DNA of 64,000 bases from Cryptosporangium sp044454545 (GCF_044454545.1 NZ_JBITDV010000004.1:372001-436000), one strand, 5' to 3'; positions 48,683-57,939 are shown, numbered from the stretch's first letter. Notes: generated by a model not told the origin, from the sequence alone. Numbers and translations: made by a program.

Positions 48683-49110
48683 CGCATTACCAACTCGTCC
48701 GAGAGTCTGCGCAGCTCCAGCCGAGCCATCGCCAGGTTGCTCTGCTCGCGATCGAGCCAGACGTGCAGGAAGAACCGGCCGTCGAACCCGAGCTCGACGA
48801 ACCGCAACAGGTGGTACCGGTCTCCCGCGGTGAGCACGATGTCTTCCCAGACGTCGCCCTTGCCGAGCCCGTCGCTGTCGGCATCTCCGAACGGCTCCGG
48901 GGCGGCCGCGCGCTCCGGCCCGACGAACGCCGCGTTGTCACGGGCCGCACGCACCATCTCGGTGGCACCGGCCGCGGCGGCGTCCGCACCGCCGTAGGGC
49001 CACTCACCGACGGTGCCGATCACGAGACCGCTGGTGAAGTCGACGAGGTTCACTCCGCGCGCTCCGCTGATGCCCATCGCGCGCTGGAGGCTCTCGTCGA
49101 TACCCGGCAT
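48679..49110 (-). CDS. Roadblock-like protein, first gene of the operon
   Basis: 143 residues: SLQRAMGISGARGVNLVDFTSGLVIG and YHLLRFVELGFDGRFFLHVWLDREQSNLAMARLELRRLSDELV (pieces). It matches the C-terminal domain of the last operon product in order and length, so the two are probably paralogues. A Pro/Asp/Gly-rich insert lies near residues 65-85. GAGGAAGG is upstream of ATG 49110. Confidence 0.82.
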   Translation of the reverse strand: MPGIDESLQRAMGISGARGVNLVDFTSGLVIGTVGEWPYGGADAAAAGATEMVRAARDNAAFVGPERAAAPEPFGDADSDGLGKGDVWEDIVLTAGDRYHLLRFVELGFDGRFFLHVWLDREQSNLAMARLELRRLSDELVMR

Positions 49111-49844
49111 CGAGCACTACCTTCCTCAGCGATGACACCATTCACCGGCTGGAGGTAAACGGCTATTTGCAGCGGCCGGTCTACTCAGCACCACCAGCGG
49201 CCACAAGACGCCACCCTAGCGCCCATTTAACGCCGTTTCCACTCCTCCATAATTCTTCCTGAGGTCTCGTGTTCCGTCACAGCGGGCTCCGTTACCAACG
49301 GTCGTTGAACGGCTACTCGCAGATTCCCCCAGACGGCTGTTCGACGCATCGGGTCGCCTGAATAGACGAGTTCGACACTCGCCGGAAAAGACCATCGACC
49401 TCGGCCGTCCGGTCTCGACAGTTGCGGTCACGAACCCTCTCGAACAGGGCGGTCACCTGCGACGACGCCACCCTCGACGGGTGAAGTGAGACGCTCGACG
49501 AGCCACTCGCCGACGCGCACCGAGCCGCTCTTTTCGGGCATCCGAAGCGGGAAACCGTTTCCCGGCGAACCGATCGGCCCGCGCCGGCGTACTCCTACCG
49601 GCACCTTAATATCGAAGCCATTACCGTGGACGGAGAGTGACCGTCTTGGCGTGCTGCAACCAACCTTCGAACCGCTATTCGACCGGTCGAATTGATTAGT
49701 CAATTGGCATTGGGCAGGCCCGCACAATCACCGGTTTCGCGACGCCGGAATCGTCGTCGAGGACGGGTACGAAACCGCCTCGCCTCCCACTGACGGACAC
49801 CGTCCGAGCGGCGTCGGCCACCCTGGGTGCGCGAGGATGTGCAG
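49111..49844. promoter_or_regulatory. Long spacer with several palindromes
   Basis: The 734-bp gap holds no convincing gene. It is AT-richer than its surroundings. Palindromes are GGGAAAC/GTTTCCC around C (49549-49563), TTCGACC/GGTCGAA (49678-49691), and AATTGA/TCAATT around TTAG (49690-49705), the last two overlapping by two bases. Related segments AACGGCTATTTGCAG (about 49148) and AACGGCTACTCGCAG (about 49309) recur. ACTGACGGACACCGTCCGA (49789-49807) matches the 40.0-kb motif. Confidence 0.5.
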
Positions 49845-50384
49845 GTGCCTGCCTACCTCGCCCTTCTCCGCGGCATCAACGTCAGCCGTAACCAGCGCAT
49901 CGCGATGGCCGACCTCCGGGCGCTATTGTCCGGTCTGGGCCACGACGACGTCAGCACCTACCTGCAGAGCGGCAATGCGCTGTTCCGCAGCTCCACAAAA
50001 AAGCCCGACGTGCTGGCGGCGCAGATCGAGGCCGCGATCCGCAAGGAGTTCGAACTCACCGTGCGTGTCCTGGTCCGTGAGGCCGCCGACCTGCACCGGG
50101 TGGTCGAAACGAACCCGCTCGCGGACATCGCCACCGACCCGTCGAAACTGCTGGTGACGTTCCTGTCGGCCCCGCCGGACAAAACCGGCCTGGACGCGAT
50201 CGACCCCGGGACGTACGCACCCGAAGTGATGGCGGTGGGCGAACGCGAGATCTACGTCTGGTACCCGGACGGCGTCCGCACCGCGAAGCTGAGCCCGCCG
50301 TTCTTCGAGAAACGCCAAGCCGGGGTGGTGGCCACCGCACGGAACTGGAACACGCTCACGAAGCTGGTGTCGATGCTGGACTGA
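49845..50384 (+). CDS. DUF1697 family protein
   Basis: 179 residues from GTG 49845 (PAYLALLRGINVSRNQRIAM), chosen because GAGG lies 8 nt upstream; GTG 49827 and 49839 are also in frame. Family motifs are LLRGINV, VSTYLQSGNALF and the C-terminal RNWNTLTKLVSM. DUF1697 proteins have no settled function. Confidence 0.88.
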   Translation: MPAYLALLRGINVSRNQRIAMADLRALLSGLGHDDVSTYLQSGNALFRSSTKKPDVLAAQIEAAIRKEFELTVRVLVREAADLHRVVETNPLADIATDPSKLLVTFLSAPPDKTGLDAIDPGTYAPEVMAVGEREIYVWYPDGVRTAKLSPPFFEKRQAGVVATARNWNTLTKLVSMLD

Positions 50385-50388
50385 ACCC

Positions 50389-50472
50389 CGGGCCTCCTGG
50401 GCTGCCGGGCCTCCTGGGCTGCCGGGCCTCCTGGGCTGCCGGGCCTCCGGGCTGCCGGGCTGCCGGGCTGCC
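50389..50472. repeat. 17-bp tandem repeat between DUF1697 and ROK genes
   Basis: CGGGCCTCCTGGGCTGC occurs three times in a row (50389-50439), followed by a 16-bp variant and two 8-bp CGGGCTGC units. It separates two convergent genes. Confidence 0.9.
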
Positions 50473-50517
50473 CGCGGAAGTTCCGGAGACCCCGGCCGCG
50501 CGCGGATCCCCCGGTGG

Positions 50518-51453
50518 TCAGACCGCGTCGCGTAACTCCCCCGGGACGACGTCCTCGTAGCCGGCCGCGCGCCAGGCGAGGATCGCCGCACCCAGCCGTC
50601 CGGCCGACCCGCCCAGCGGTGAATTGGCCACCGGTGGCGCCGGACGCCAGGCCAGCGCGGCCTGCAATTGCGTCCGCACCGGGCGCAGCAGCGTCTCCCC
50701 CGCTCCGGTCAGCCCACCGGCCAGCACGATCAGCGCCGGGTCGAGCAGCAGCGTCCCGGTCGCCAGCGCCAGCCCCAGCGCGGTGGTGGCCTCCTGCCAC
50801 ACCCGCGCGGCCAGCACGTCGGAGTCGAGCGAGACCGCGATGTCGGCCGCGGTCGCGGACGCCCGGCCACCGGCCGCCACGTAGCGACGCGCGATCCCGG
50901 CCGCCGACGCGTACACCTCCAGGCACCCGCGCTGACCGCAGGCGCAGTCCTCGCCGTCCGGGTAGACCGGCAGGTGACCGAGCTCGCCCGCGCTCCCGCC
51001 CGCGCCCGGCAGCGGCTTGCCGTCCACGATCAGACCGGCCGCGATGCCGGTCCCGAGCACGACGACCATCAGGTCCTGCGCGTCGCGCCCGAGACCGATC
51101 GTGCTCTCGGCCACCGCGGCGGCCCGAGAGTCCTGCTCGATCACGACCGGGACGCCGACCTCCTCGGCGACCAGCGCGGCCAGCGGGGTGTCGCGGAACC
51201 CGAGGTTCACCGCGTGGCGGGCCACCCCGGCGGCGGTGTCCACCAGCCCGGGTACCGACAGCCCCACCGCGACGGTCCCGGCGTCGGCCAGTTCCCGCGC
51301 CACCGCCCGTACCCGGGCGACGACCTCGTCCGCCCCGGCCGCGGCGCCGGTGTCCCGATCCAGCCGGTTGAGCTCCTGCCCGTCTGCGCCCACCAGCGCA
51401 CCCTTGATCGTCGTCCCACCGATGTCGACGGTGACGACGGTGGGGCCTGTCAT
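50518..51453 (-). CDS. ROK-family sugar kinase
   Basis: 311 residues: ATP-binding VDIGGTTIKGALV, LSVPGLVD, EQDSRAAAVAE, and the zinc/sugar motif GELGHLPVYPDG with CACGQRGCLEVYAS. Glucokinase or N-acetylglucosamine kinase activity is likely. It overlaps the permease gene by 4 nt and is the last gene of a sugar-uptake operon, so it probably phosphorylates the imported sugar. Confidence 0.93.
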   Translation of the reverse strand: MTGPTVVTVDIGGTTIKGALVGADGQELNRLDRDTGAAAGADEVVARVRAVARELADAGTVAVGLSVPGLVDTAAGVARHAVNLGFRDTPLAALVAEEVGVPVVIEQDSRAAAVAESTIGLGRDAQDLMVVVLGTGIAAGLIVDGKPLPGAGGSAGELGHLPVYPDGEDCACGQRGCLEVYASAAGIARRYVAAGGRASATAADIAVSLDSDVLAARVWQEATTALGLALATGTLLLDPALIVLAGGLTGAGETLLRPVRTQLQAALAWRPAPPVANSPLGGSAGRLGAAILAWRAAGYEDVVPGELRDAV

Positions 51454-52277
51454 TTGACCGATCCGGCGGTCAGGCCGCCCACGAGGTGCTTCTCGATCAC
51501 GGCGAACAGGATGACGACGGGAATGATCGCGACGATCGAAGCGGCGAACAACTGGTCCCAGTTCTGCTCGTAGCCGGTGACGTAGGAGTTGATACCGACG
51601 GTCAGCGGCTTCTTGGCGTCGTCCTGCATGAGCGTCAGCGCGACGACGTACTCGTTCCAGACCGCGATGAACGTGAAGATCGTCGCGGTGACGACGCCGG
51701 GCAGCGTCAGGGGCAGCATGACGCGCATCATCGTGCCGACCCGCCCGTTGCCGTCCAGTTCGGCCGCTTCCTCCAGCTCACGCGGCAGCGCCGCGAAGAA
51801 CCCGTGCATGATCCAGACCGCGAACGCGAGATTGAACGCCGAGTTCGTGAGGATCAGCGCCCCGTAGGTGTTCACCATCGAGAGCTCGAAGAACTCGCGG
51901 TAGATACCGACGACCAGCGAGGTCGGCGCGAACATCTGCGTGACGAGCACCAGGAACAGGAACGCGGTCTTGCCCGGGAACTTGAACCGCGCGGTGAAGT
52001 ACGCGGCCGGGATCGCGACCACGATGACGATCGCGGTCGACGCGAACGCGACCAGCACCGACGTCTTGAGCCAGTTCTGGAAGCGGGAGTCGCCGAGGAT
52101 CTCGCCGTAGGCGTCCAGCTGCCAGTGGTGCGGCAGGAACGTCGGCGGGCTCGCCAGTGCTTCGCTTCCGGGCCGGAGCGAGTCGAGCAGCATCACCAGG
52201 TACGGCGACAGGAACACGATCGCGACCAGCAGCCCGAAGACGGGCATCATCACCGGACGGATCTGGCGCCAACTCAT
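51450..52277 (-). CDS. Sugar ABC transporter permease (MalG type)
   Basis: 275 residues, six transmembrane segments, with the EAA loop EEAAELDGNGRVGTMMRVMLPLTLPG (in pieces) that docks the ATPase. Start ATG 52277 shares ATGA with the preceding stop and has GGAGGAGGA upstream; six codons upstream are also open. No ATPase is encoded in the operon, so a shared MsiK-type ATPase is probably used, as in other actinomycetes. Confidence 0.93.
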   Translation of the reverse strand: MSWRQIRPVMMPVFGLLVAIVFLSPYLVMLLDSLRPGSEALASPPTFLPHHWQLDAYGEILGDSRFQNWLKTSVLVAFASTAIVIVVAIPAAYFTARFKFPGKTAFLFLVLVTQMFAPTSLVVGIYREFFELSMVNTYGALILTNSAFNLAFAVWIMHGFFAALPRELEEAAELDGNGRVGTMMRVMLPLTLPGVVTATIFTFIAVWNEYVVALTLMQDDAKKPLTVGINSYVTGYEQNWDQLFAASIVAIIPVVILFAVIEKHLVGGLTAGSVK

Positions 52278-53284
52278 GATTCCTCCTCCCGCCACTTCAC
52301 CAGGCGCAGATAGAGCACGACCGCGACCAGGATCAGCAGGACGTTGAACACGCCGGCCGCCGCGGACATACCGACGTCACGGTCGGCGCTCTTGAACGCG
52401 AGCTTGTACATGAAGGTGATCGTCGTGTCGTGCGTGTAACCCGGGTTCCGGTCGTTGAGCGTCCAGATGATCGGGAACGAGTTGAACACGTAGATCATGT
52501 TGAGCACGGCGCTCACCAGCAGGGCCGGGCGCAGCAACGGCAGCGTCACCCGGCGCCAGGCCTGCCACGGGCCCGCACCGTCGATCCGGGCGGCCTCGTG
52601 GACGTCGTCCGGGATCCCGTTCAGACCGGCCAGCAGCACGTACGCGGTGAACGGGATCGACACCAGGACGCCGACCAGGATCATCGACGGCATCGTCCAG
52701 GTGTCGTCGCCGAGCCAGTCGACCGGCTCCGAGATCAGGTGCAGCTTCGTCAGCAGCACGTTCAGGATGCCGTGGTAGTAGTCGAAGATCAGCGTGAACA
52801 GCCGCGAGGTGATCACCAGTGACGCCGCCCACGGCACCAGCACGGCCCACCGCACGGCTCGGCGTCCCCAGAAGTCCTTCGACAGGAACTGGGCCAGGCC
52901 GAGGCTGAGCAGGATCGTGATCACCACGACCGCGACGACCCAGATCAGCGTGTTGAGCAGCACGGTGCCGAGCGCTTCGTGCGACAGCACGTTCGTGTAG
53001 TTGTCCACACCGGCCGAACCGCGGCGCAGTCCGGTGATCGAGTACTCGCCGGTCGACGCCCGGACCAGCTCGATCGCCGGGTAGATCACGACGCCGAGGA
53101 TCAGCGCCAGCGCCGGACCGAGCCAGATCAGCGCCACCCACCAGGGCGCGCGTCCACGCGCCCGAGATTTACGACGAACCGGCGCAGCCGGGCCGGAGCC
53201 CGACGCACCGCCCCCGGCGAGGGGGGCGGGCGCCGGGCTGTCAGCAGCGAGTGCGCCGGGCTGGGAGTCAGCCCGGGACGACAT
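52274..53284 (-). CDS. Sugar ABC transporter permease (MalF type)
   Basis: 336 residues with an Ala/Pro/Gly-rich cytosolic N-terminus, six transmembrane segments and the EAA loop VHEAARIDGAGPWQAWRRVTLPLLRP (in pieces). ATG 53284 shares a base with the stop of the binding-protein gene. Confidence 0.94.
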   Translation of the reverse strand: MSSRADSQPGALAADSPAPAPLAGGGASGSGPAAPVRRKSRARGRAPWWVALIWLGPALALILGVVIYPAIELVRASTGEYSITGLRRGSAGVDNYTNVLSHEALGTVLLNTLIWVVAVVVITILLSLGLAQFLSKDFWGRRAVRWAVLVPWAASLVITSRLFTLIFDYYHGILNVLLTKLHLISEPVDWLGDDTWTMPSMILVGVLVSIPFTAYVLLAGLNGIPDDVHEAARIDGAGPWQAWRRVTLPLLRPALLVSAVLNMIYVFNSFPIIWTLNDRNPGYTHDTTITFMYKLAFKSADRDVGMSAAAGVFNVLLILVAVVLYLRLVKWREEES

Positions 53285-54564
53285 CAGCCGCCGGCTTCCG
53301 CGGTCTTCTGCAGGTCGTCGAGCACCGACTGAGGGTTACCCGACGGGGACACCGCGGTGCCCAGGTTCTGCTGGACGGCCAGCTTGATCTTGTCCCAGGC
53401 CGGGTCGTCGGTCGGGGTCAGGTGGATGTTCGGCAGCGTGTCCAGGTAGACCTTGAGCGACGGCTCGCTCGAGAACTCCTGCAGGCCCGACTTGGTGACC
53501 GGGAGGAAGCCCTCGGACTTGATCCAGGTGTTGACCTGGTCCTTCGCGTAGTACAGCTCGTAGAACTTCTTGATCGCGTCCTGGTTGCCCTTCTTCTTGA
53601 AGGCCATCAGGTAGTCGGTCACGCCGTAGGTCTGCGGTGCACTGCCGTCCTTCGTCGGCATCGGAGCGATGCCGTACTTGACGGTCTTGTACTTCGTGTC
53701 GAGGTCGCCCTGGAGCGGCCCGAAGCCGACGATCATGCCGGCCTTACCCGACGTGAACAGCGGGAACGCGCCGTCGGTGCGGTTGGTCTTCCCAGGGTTG
53801 TTCTGGGTGACCTTGTCCTTGGCCGACAGGTCCTTCAGGAACTTCAGGGTCTCGACGTTCTTCGCGGAGTTGATGCTCCACTTGCCGTCGGTCTTCCAGT
53901 CGCCGCCGTTGTTGAACATCCAGATCGAGTACTCGGCCTGGGCCTCCTCCGGGCCGAGCGGCTGTGCGTAGCCGATCGCCCCGTTGCCCAGCGCCTGCAC
54001 CTTCTTGGCGTCCGCGACGAACTCGTCCCACGTCTTCGGCGGGTTCGTGATCTTGGCCTTGGCGAACAGGTCCTTGTTGTAGAACAGCGCGCGGGCCGAC
54101 GACAGGTCCGGGAACCCGTACATCTTGTCCTTGTACGTGCCGCTCTTCACGAACGCGTCGATCAGGTCGGACTTGACGCTGTCGGTCAGGACCTCGTCGG
54201 AGTTGTAGAGCAGGCCGTCCTTGGCGTAGCTCGCGTACGCGTTGAGGTTCAGGACGTCCGGCGGGTTGCCGTTCTGAACCATCGTGCTGGCCTGCTGGTC
54301 GATGTCGTTCCAGCTGATGATCTGCAGGTTCAGCTTGACGCCGGTCTTGTCCTCGTACGTCTTCTTGAACGCGTTCCAGAACGTAGCCGTGTGGTCCTTG
54401 CTGTATTCAGCGATGACGACCTTAATCTCCTTGGCGGAATCGCCGCCTCCGGAGTTGTCAGCATCGTTGGCACCGGAGCCGCCGCCACATGCGGCCAGCC
54501 CCAATGCCAGCGCGGTCGCACCGGCCAGACGCGCCACCCAGCGCGCCTTGCCTATTGCACCCAT
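53284..54564 (-). CDS. Sugar ABC transporter substrate-binding lipoprotein
   Basis: 426 residues. A signal peptide with a lipobox (LGLAACGGG, Cys26) precedes an extracellular solute-binding family 1 domain (WDEFVADAKKVQ, PLGPEEAQAEYSIWMFNNGGDW in pieces). The ligand is probably an oligosaccharide or amino sugar. GCAGGAGG precedes ATG 54564. It is the first gene of the operon, behind the ROK-type operator. Confidence 0.94.
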   Translation of the reverse strand: MGAIGKARWVARLAGATALALGLAACGGGSGANDADNSGGGDSAKEIKVVIAEYSKDHTATFWNAFKKTYEDKTGVKLNLQIISWNDIDQQASTMVQNGNPPDVLNLNAYASYAKDGLLYNSDEVLTDSVKSDLIDAFVKSGTYKDKMYGFPDLSSARALFYNKDLFAKAKITNPPKTWDEFVADAKKVQALGNGAIGYAQPLGPEEAQAEYSIWMFNNGGDWKTDGKWSINSAKNVETLKFLKDLSAKDKVTQNNPGKTNRTDGAFPLFTSGKAGMIVGFGPLQGDLDTKYKTVKYGIAPMPTKDGSAPQTYGVTDYLMAFKKKGNQDAIKKFYELYYAKDQVNTWIKSEGFLPVTKSGLQEFSSEPSLKVYLDTLPNIHLTPTDDPAWDKIKLAVQQNLGTAVSPSGNPQSVLDDLQKTAEAGG

Positions 54565-54631
54565 GCGTGTTCCTCCTGCTGGTGGGCGGTATGAGCGCCC
54601 GACGGGGGTTGAACGAAGGACTGTGCGGGGT

Positions 54632-54654
54632 TACTAACGAATGGATCGTTAGTA
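54632..54654 (-). promoter_or_regulatory. Operator of the sugar ABC operon
   Basis: TACTAACGA and TCGTTAGTA are a perfect 9-bp inverted repeat around ATGGA, 68 bp upstream of the binding-protein start and just after the ROK repressor gene. The arms contain TAAC/GTTA, and the regulator gene next door is the obvious ligand-responsive repressor. Confidence 0.75.
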
Positions 54655-54705
54655 TCGCGCAGCGGTGACGTAGGTCAATCGGTCTTCAGGTACGTGACCG
54701 ACTCG

Positions 54706-55950
54706 TTATGGCTGCGGTTGGGCGAGGAGCCGGGCCTCGACGTGGTCGAGGCCGCGCCGGACCGCCCCCAGCGCGACCGCGTCACCGCCGAGGTCGGAGA
54801 GGACCAGGCGCGGCGAGGTGAGGATCCGCGGCCGCAGGTGGCGCGCGATCGCGTCGAGGAGCGTCTCCCCGGCCCGCGAGAGGCCACCGCCGATGATCAC
54901 TTCGCCCGGGTCCAGCACCAGCAACAACGCGGCGAGCCCGCGCGCGAACCGGCTCGCGATCCGGTCCACCACCGCGAGTGCCGCCGGGTCCCCCTCGGTC
55001 GCCGCCGCGAAAACCGCGGCGACGGCGTCGGACCGGGACGGCCGGTCTCCGTTGCGGGCCGCGAGCGCGTCGGCCGCCTCGGCCAGCTCGGCGATCGCCT
55101 GCGTCCCGACCATCTGCTCGAACGGACCCTGCTCGCTGACCGAGCTGGCCCCTCCCCCGAGCATCGGGCTCGGGTCGGGTGCGTCCAGCGCCGAGAACAG
55201 ATCGGCGTAGCCGATCTCGCCGGCCGCGCCGTGCGCACCCCGGTACGGCTTGCCGTCGATGATGATCCCGGCACCGATGCGGACGCCCCAGTGCACGAAC
55301 ACCAGGCTGTCGCGCCCGACCGCCGCGCCGCACCAGCGCTCGCCCAGCACGGCCAGGTTGATGTCGTTCTCGATCAGCACCGGCGACGACGTGATCGTCC
55401 GCAGCTCGTCGAGCACCGGCAGGTGCGCCAGCCCCGGGATGCCCGGCGCGAGCAGCACCTCGCCCCGCGCCTCCTCGACGATGCCGGGCGTCCCGACCAC
55501 GATCGCCCAGACGTCGTCGCCGGACAGGCCGGCCTTGGCCAGCGCCTCGGCGACCACGTCTCGCACCGACTGCAGCAGCCTCGCGCCGGTCGTCACCTCG
55601 GCGATCGTGACCTGCCGGGACGCGACGACCTGACCGGCCAGATCGGCGACCATCGCGATCACCTTGTGCGACCCGACGTCCACCCCGACGACGTGGCCGA
55701 CCTCGGCGCGGAACCGGATCCACTGCGCGGGCCGGCCCATCGAGACCTGAGCCGTCTCGTCCACGTCGGCCACCAGACCGGCGTCGCGCAGCTCGGCGAC
55801 CGCGCGGGTCACGGCCGGGCGGGACAGGCCGGTCGCCTGCATCAGGTCGGCGACCCGGGCCGGCGAATGGTCGCGCACGGCGCGCAGCACGGCACCGAAG
55901 TTGATCTGCCGCAGGACGTGCGGGCCCCGTGCGGACTCGTGCGGCTGCAC
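54706..55950 (-). CDS. ROK-family transcriptional repressor
   Basis: 414 residues from GTG 55950 with AGAGGGA upstream. An N-terminal winged helix (FGAVLRAVRDHSPARVADLM, GLSRPAVTRAVAELRDAGLV) is joined to a ROK sugar-binding domain (GVDVGSHKVIAMVADL, HWGVRIGAGIIIDG, GAHGAAGEIGY). The ROK zinc motif of the kinases is not present. It lies directly upstream of the sugar ABC operon in the same orientation. Confidence 0.93.
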   Translation of the reverse strand: MQPHESARGPHVLRQINFGAVLRAVRDHSPARVADLMQATGLSRPAVTRAVAELRDAGLVADVDETAQVSMGRPAQWIRFRAEVGHVVGVDVGSHKVIAMVADLAGQVVASRQVTIAEVTTGARLLQSVRDVVAEALAKAGLSGDDVWAIVVGTPGIVEEARGEVLLAPGIPGLAHLPVLDELRTITSSPVLIENDINLAVLGERWCGAAVGRDSLVFVHWGVRIGAGIIIDGKPYRGAHGAAGEIGYADLFSALDAPDPSPMLGGGASSVSEQGPFEQMVGTQAIAELAEAADALAARNGDRPSRSDAVAAVFAAATEGDPAALAVVDRIASRFARGLAALLLVLDPGEVIIGGGLSRAGETLLDAIARHLRPRILTSPRLVLSDLGGDAVALGAVRRGLDHVEARLLAQPQP

Positions 55951-56262
55951 CGTTCCCTCTTCTCTGCCGTGCGCGGAACCCTCAACGTAACCTGCGCTTA
56001 CCGCGGGGCGTCCAGGACCGCCGCACCGAGATCGCCGATATCGGGCAGCGTGCAGGTGGCCGTCCGGACGGCCGCGCCACTCCTCCCCCGACGCGTCCGG
56101 CCCGGAGAAGCGGGCCGGCACGTTCGGCCGCGTCCGCGGCGCGTCCGGAAAAATCAGGGTCAGCACGGATGCCGGAGACGAGCGGATCCGCGACGATCAG
56201 GCCCGCGAGCGAGTGCGGAATCCGGTGCCGGAGGGGTCGCCGGATTCCGCTGTCCGCACCGG
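55951..56262. other. Spacer without identifiable gene
   Basis: 312 bp between the ROK regulator and lactate permease genes. It holds the regulator's ribosome site and upstream region and shows no convincing gene, promoter or long palindrome. The ROK gene frame is open upstream here, but without a family-like N-terminus. Confidence 0.5.
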
Positions 56263-57939
56263 TCAGGGCACCATCCACGACAGCACGCCGGTCGACTGCA
56301 GCCAGCTGAGCAGGCAGATCCCGGCGAGGAACAGCGCGCTCCAGCCGACCACCCGGCGGAAGATGTCTCCTTCGTGGTTGTCGAGGCCGACCGCCGCGGC
56401 CGCGATCGCGAGGTTCTGCGGCGAGATCATCTTCCCGAGGACGCCGCCGGAGCTGTTCGAGGCCGCCATCAGCGTCGCGTTGAGGTCGGCCTGGCCGGCC
56501 GCGGTCACCTGCAGCGCACCGAACAGCGAGTTCGACGACGTGTCGGAGCCGGTGACCGCGACGCCGAGCCAGCCGAGGACCGGCGAGATCAGCGCGAACA
56601 GTCCGCCGGCACCGGCCATCCAGGTGCCGAGCGTGACGGTCTGGCCGGACGCGTTCATGACGAACGCCAGCCCGAGGACCGCCATGACGGTGAGGATCGC
56701 CCACTTGAGCTGGTTCAGCGTGGCGCCGTAGGCGCGCAGGGCCCGGCCGGCGCCCACCCGGAGTACGAGCATCGTGATCAGGCCCGCGACCAGCATCTGG
56801 GTGCCCGGGGTGGTGAACCAGTTGAGCTTGAACGCCACCGAGGAGAGCTCCTTGCCGGCCGCGTTCCGCAGGTGCAGGCCGGGCCAGCCGACGGTCTGGG
56901 TGGCCTGGTCGAGCAGCTCCTTGACCGGCCCGATCTGGCAGATCACGAAGACGCCGATGATGATCGCGTACGGCGCGTACGCCTTCGCGACCTCCGCCCG
57001 CGAGTCGGCGACCGCCACGCCGTCGGGGTCGTCCCCCCGCCCGGCCTCGGTCTCGGCCACGGCGGGGCGGCCGGGTTCCCCGTCCGGGTCTTCGGCGGCG
57101 AGGGCGGCCGCGGTCACCGGGGACGTCATCGGACGCCAGACGCGGACGATCGCGACCAGCGCGGCCACCGACAGCAGCGACGCGACGACGTCGGCCAGCG
57201 GCACCGAGACGAAGTTCGACGTCACGTACTGCGCGACCCCGAACGTGAGCCCGCAGACGATCGCGAACACCCACGTCTCCCGCAGTCCCCGCATGCCGTC
57301 CACGATGAACACCAGCACCAGCGGGACGAACACGGCGAGGATCGGCGTCTGCCGCCCGACCATCGCCCCGAGCGTGTCGCTGTTGATGCCCGTCACCGTG
57401 CCGAGCGTCAGAATCGGCGTCGCCATCGCACCGAAGGCGACCGGCGCGGTATTGGCGGTCAGCGCGAGCACCGCGGATTTCAACGGCGAGAAGCCCAGCG
57501 CCATCAGCATCACCGACGTGACCGCGACCGGAGTTCCGAACCCGGCCAGCGCCTCGATCAGCGCACCGAACGAGAACGCGATGATGATCGCCTGGATCCG
57601 CCGGTCGTCGCTGACGCTGGTGAAGCTCCGCCGGAGCACGTCGAAGTGTCCGGTCGCGACCGTCATGTTGTAGACCCAGATCGCGTTGATGACGATCCAG
57701 AGGATCGGGAAGAACCCGAAGGCGGCCCCTTCGGTCGTCGCGAGCAGCGCCTGCCCGACCGGCATCGAGTAGATGCCGATCGCGACGATCAGGGCCACCA
57801 CCAGCGCGATCAGCGAGGCGACCCAGGCCCGTAGCCGGAAAACGCCGAGCAGGACGAACAGGACCAGGAGGGGAACCGCCGCGACGAGCGAGCTCCACGC
57901 GAGCGAATGGGCGACGGGATCGAGGACCTGTTGATACAC
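56263..57939 (-). CDS. L-lactate permease (LctP family)
   Basis: 558 residues with about 12-14 transmembrane segments: LLGVFRLRAWVASLIALVVAL, AFSFGALIEALAGFGTPVAV (in pieces), TANTAPVAFGA, GWLGVAVTGSDTSSNSLFGALQV and ASNSSGGVLGKMISPQNLAIA. Proton-lactate/glycolate symport. GTG start with GGAGG upstream. No lactate dehydrogenase gene adjoins. A palindrome lies in its promoter region. Confidence 0.94.
   Translation of the reverse strand: MYQQVLDPVAHSLAWSSLVAAVPLLVLFVLLGVFRLRAWVASLIALVVALIVAIGIYSMPVGQALLATTEGAAFGFFPILWIVINAIWVYNMTVATGHFDVLRRSFTSVSDDRRIQAIIIAFSFGALIEALAGFGTPVAVTSVMLMALGFSPLKSAVLALTANTAPVAFGAMATPILTLGTVTGINSDTLGAMVGRQTPILAVFVPLVLVFIVDGMRGLRETWVFAIVCGLTFGVAQYVTSNFVSVPLADVVASLLSVAALVAIVRVWRPMTSPVTAAALAAEDPDGEPGRPAVAETEAGRGDDPDGVAVADSRAEVAKAYAPYAIIIGVFVICQIGPVKELLDQATQTVGWPGLHLRNAAGKELSSVAFKLNWFTTPGTQMLVAGLITMLVLRVGAGRALRAYGATLNQLKWAILTVMAVLGLAFVMNASGQTVTLGTWMAGAGGLFALISPVLGWLGVAVTGSDTSSNSLFGALQVTAAGQADLNATLMAASNSSGGVLGKMISPQNLAIAAAAVGLDNHEGDIFRRVVGWSALFLAGICLLSWLQSTGVLSWMVP

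Noticed and set aside
49428..49727. 99-codon minus-strand open frame in the 49-kb spacer
   Set aside because: No family resemblance and it is cut by palindromes; base composition is unlike coding DNA of the window.
50389..50472. CRISPR-like array
   Set aside because: The 17-bp units are directly adjacent with no unique spacers, and no cas genes are present.
54694..57834. A 1046-codon plus-strand open frame
   Set aside because: It lies antisense to the ROK repressor and lactate permease genes, both with full family motifs. Its translation is compositionally Arg/Asp/Gly-rich without domains.
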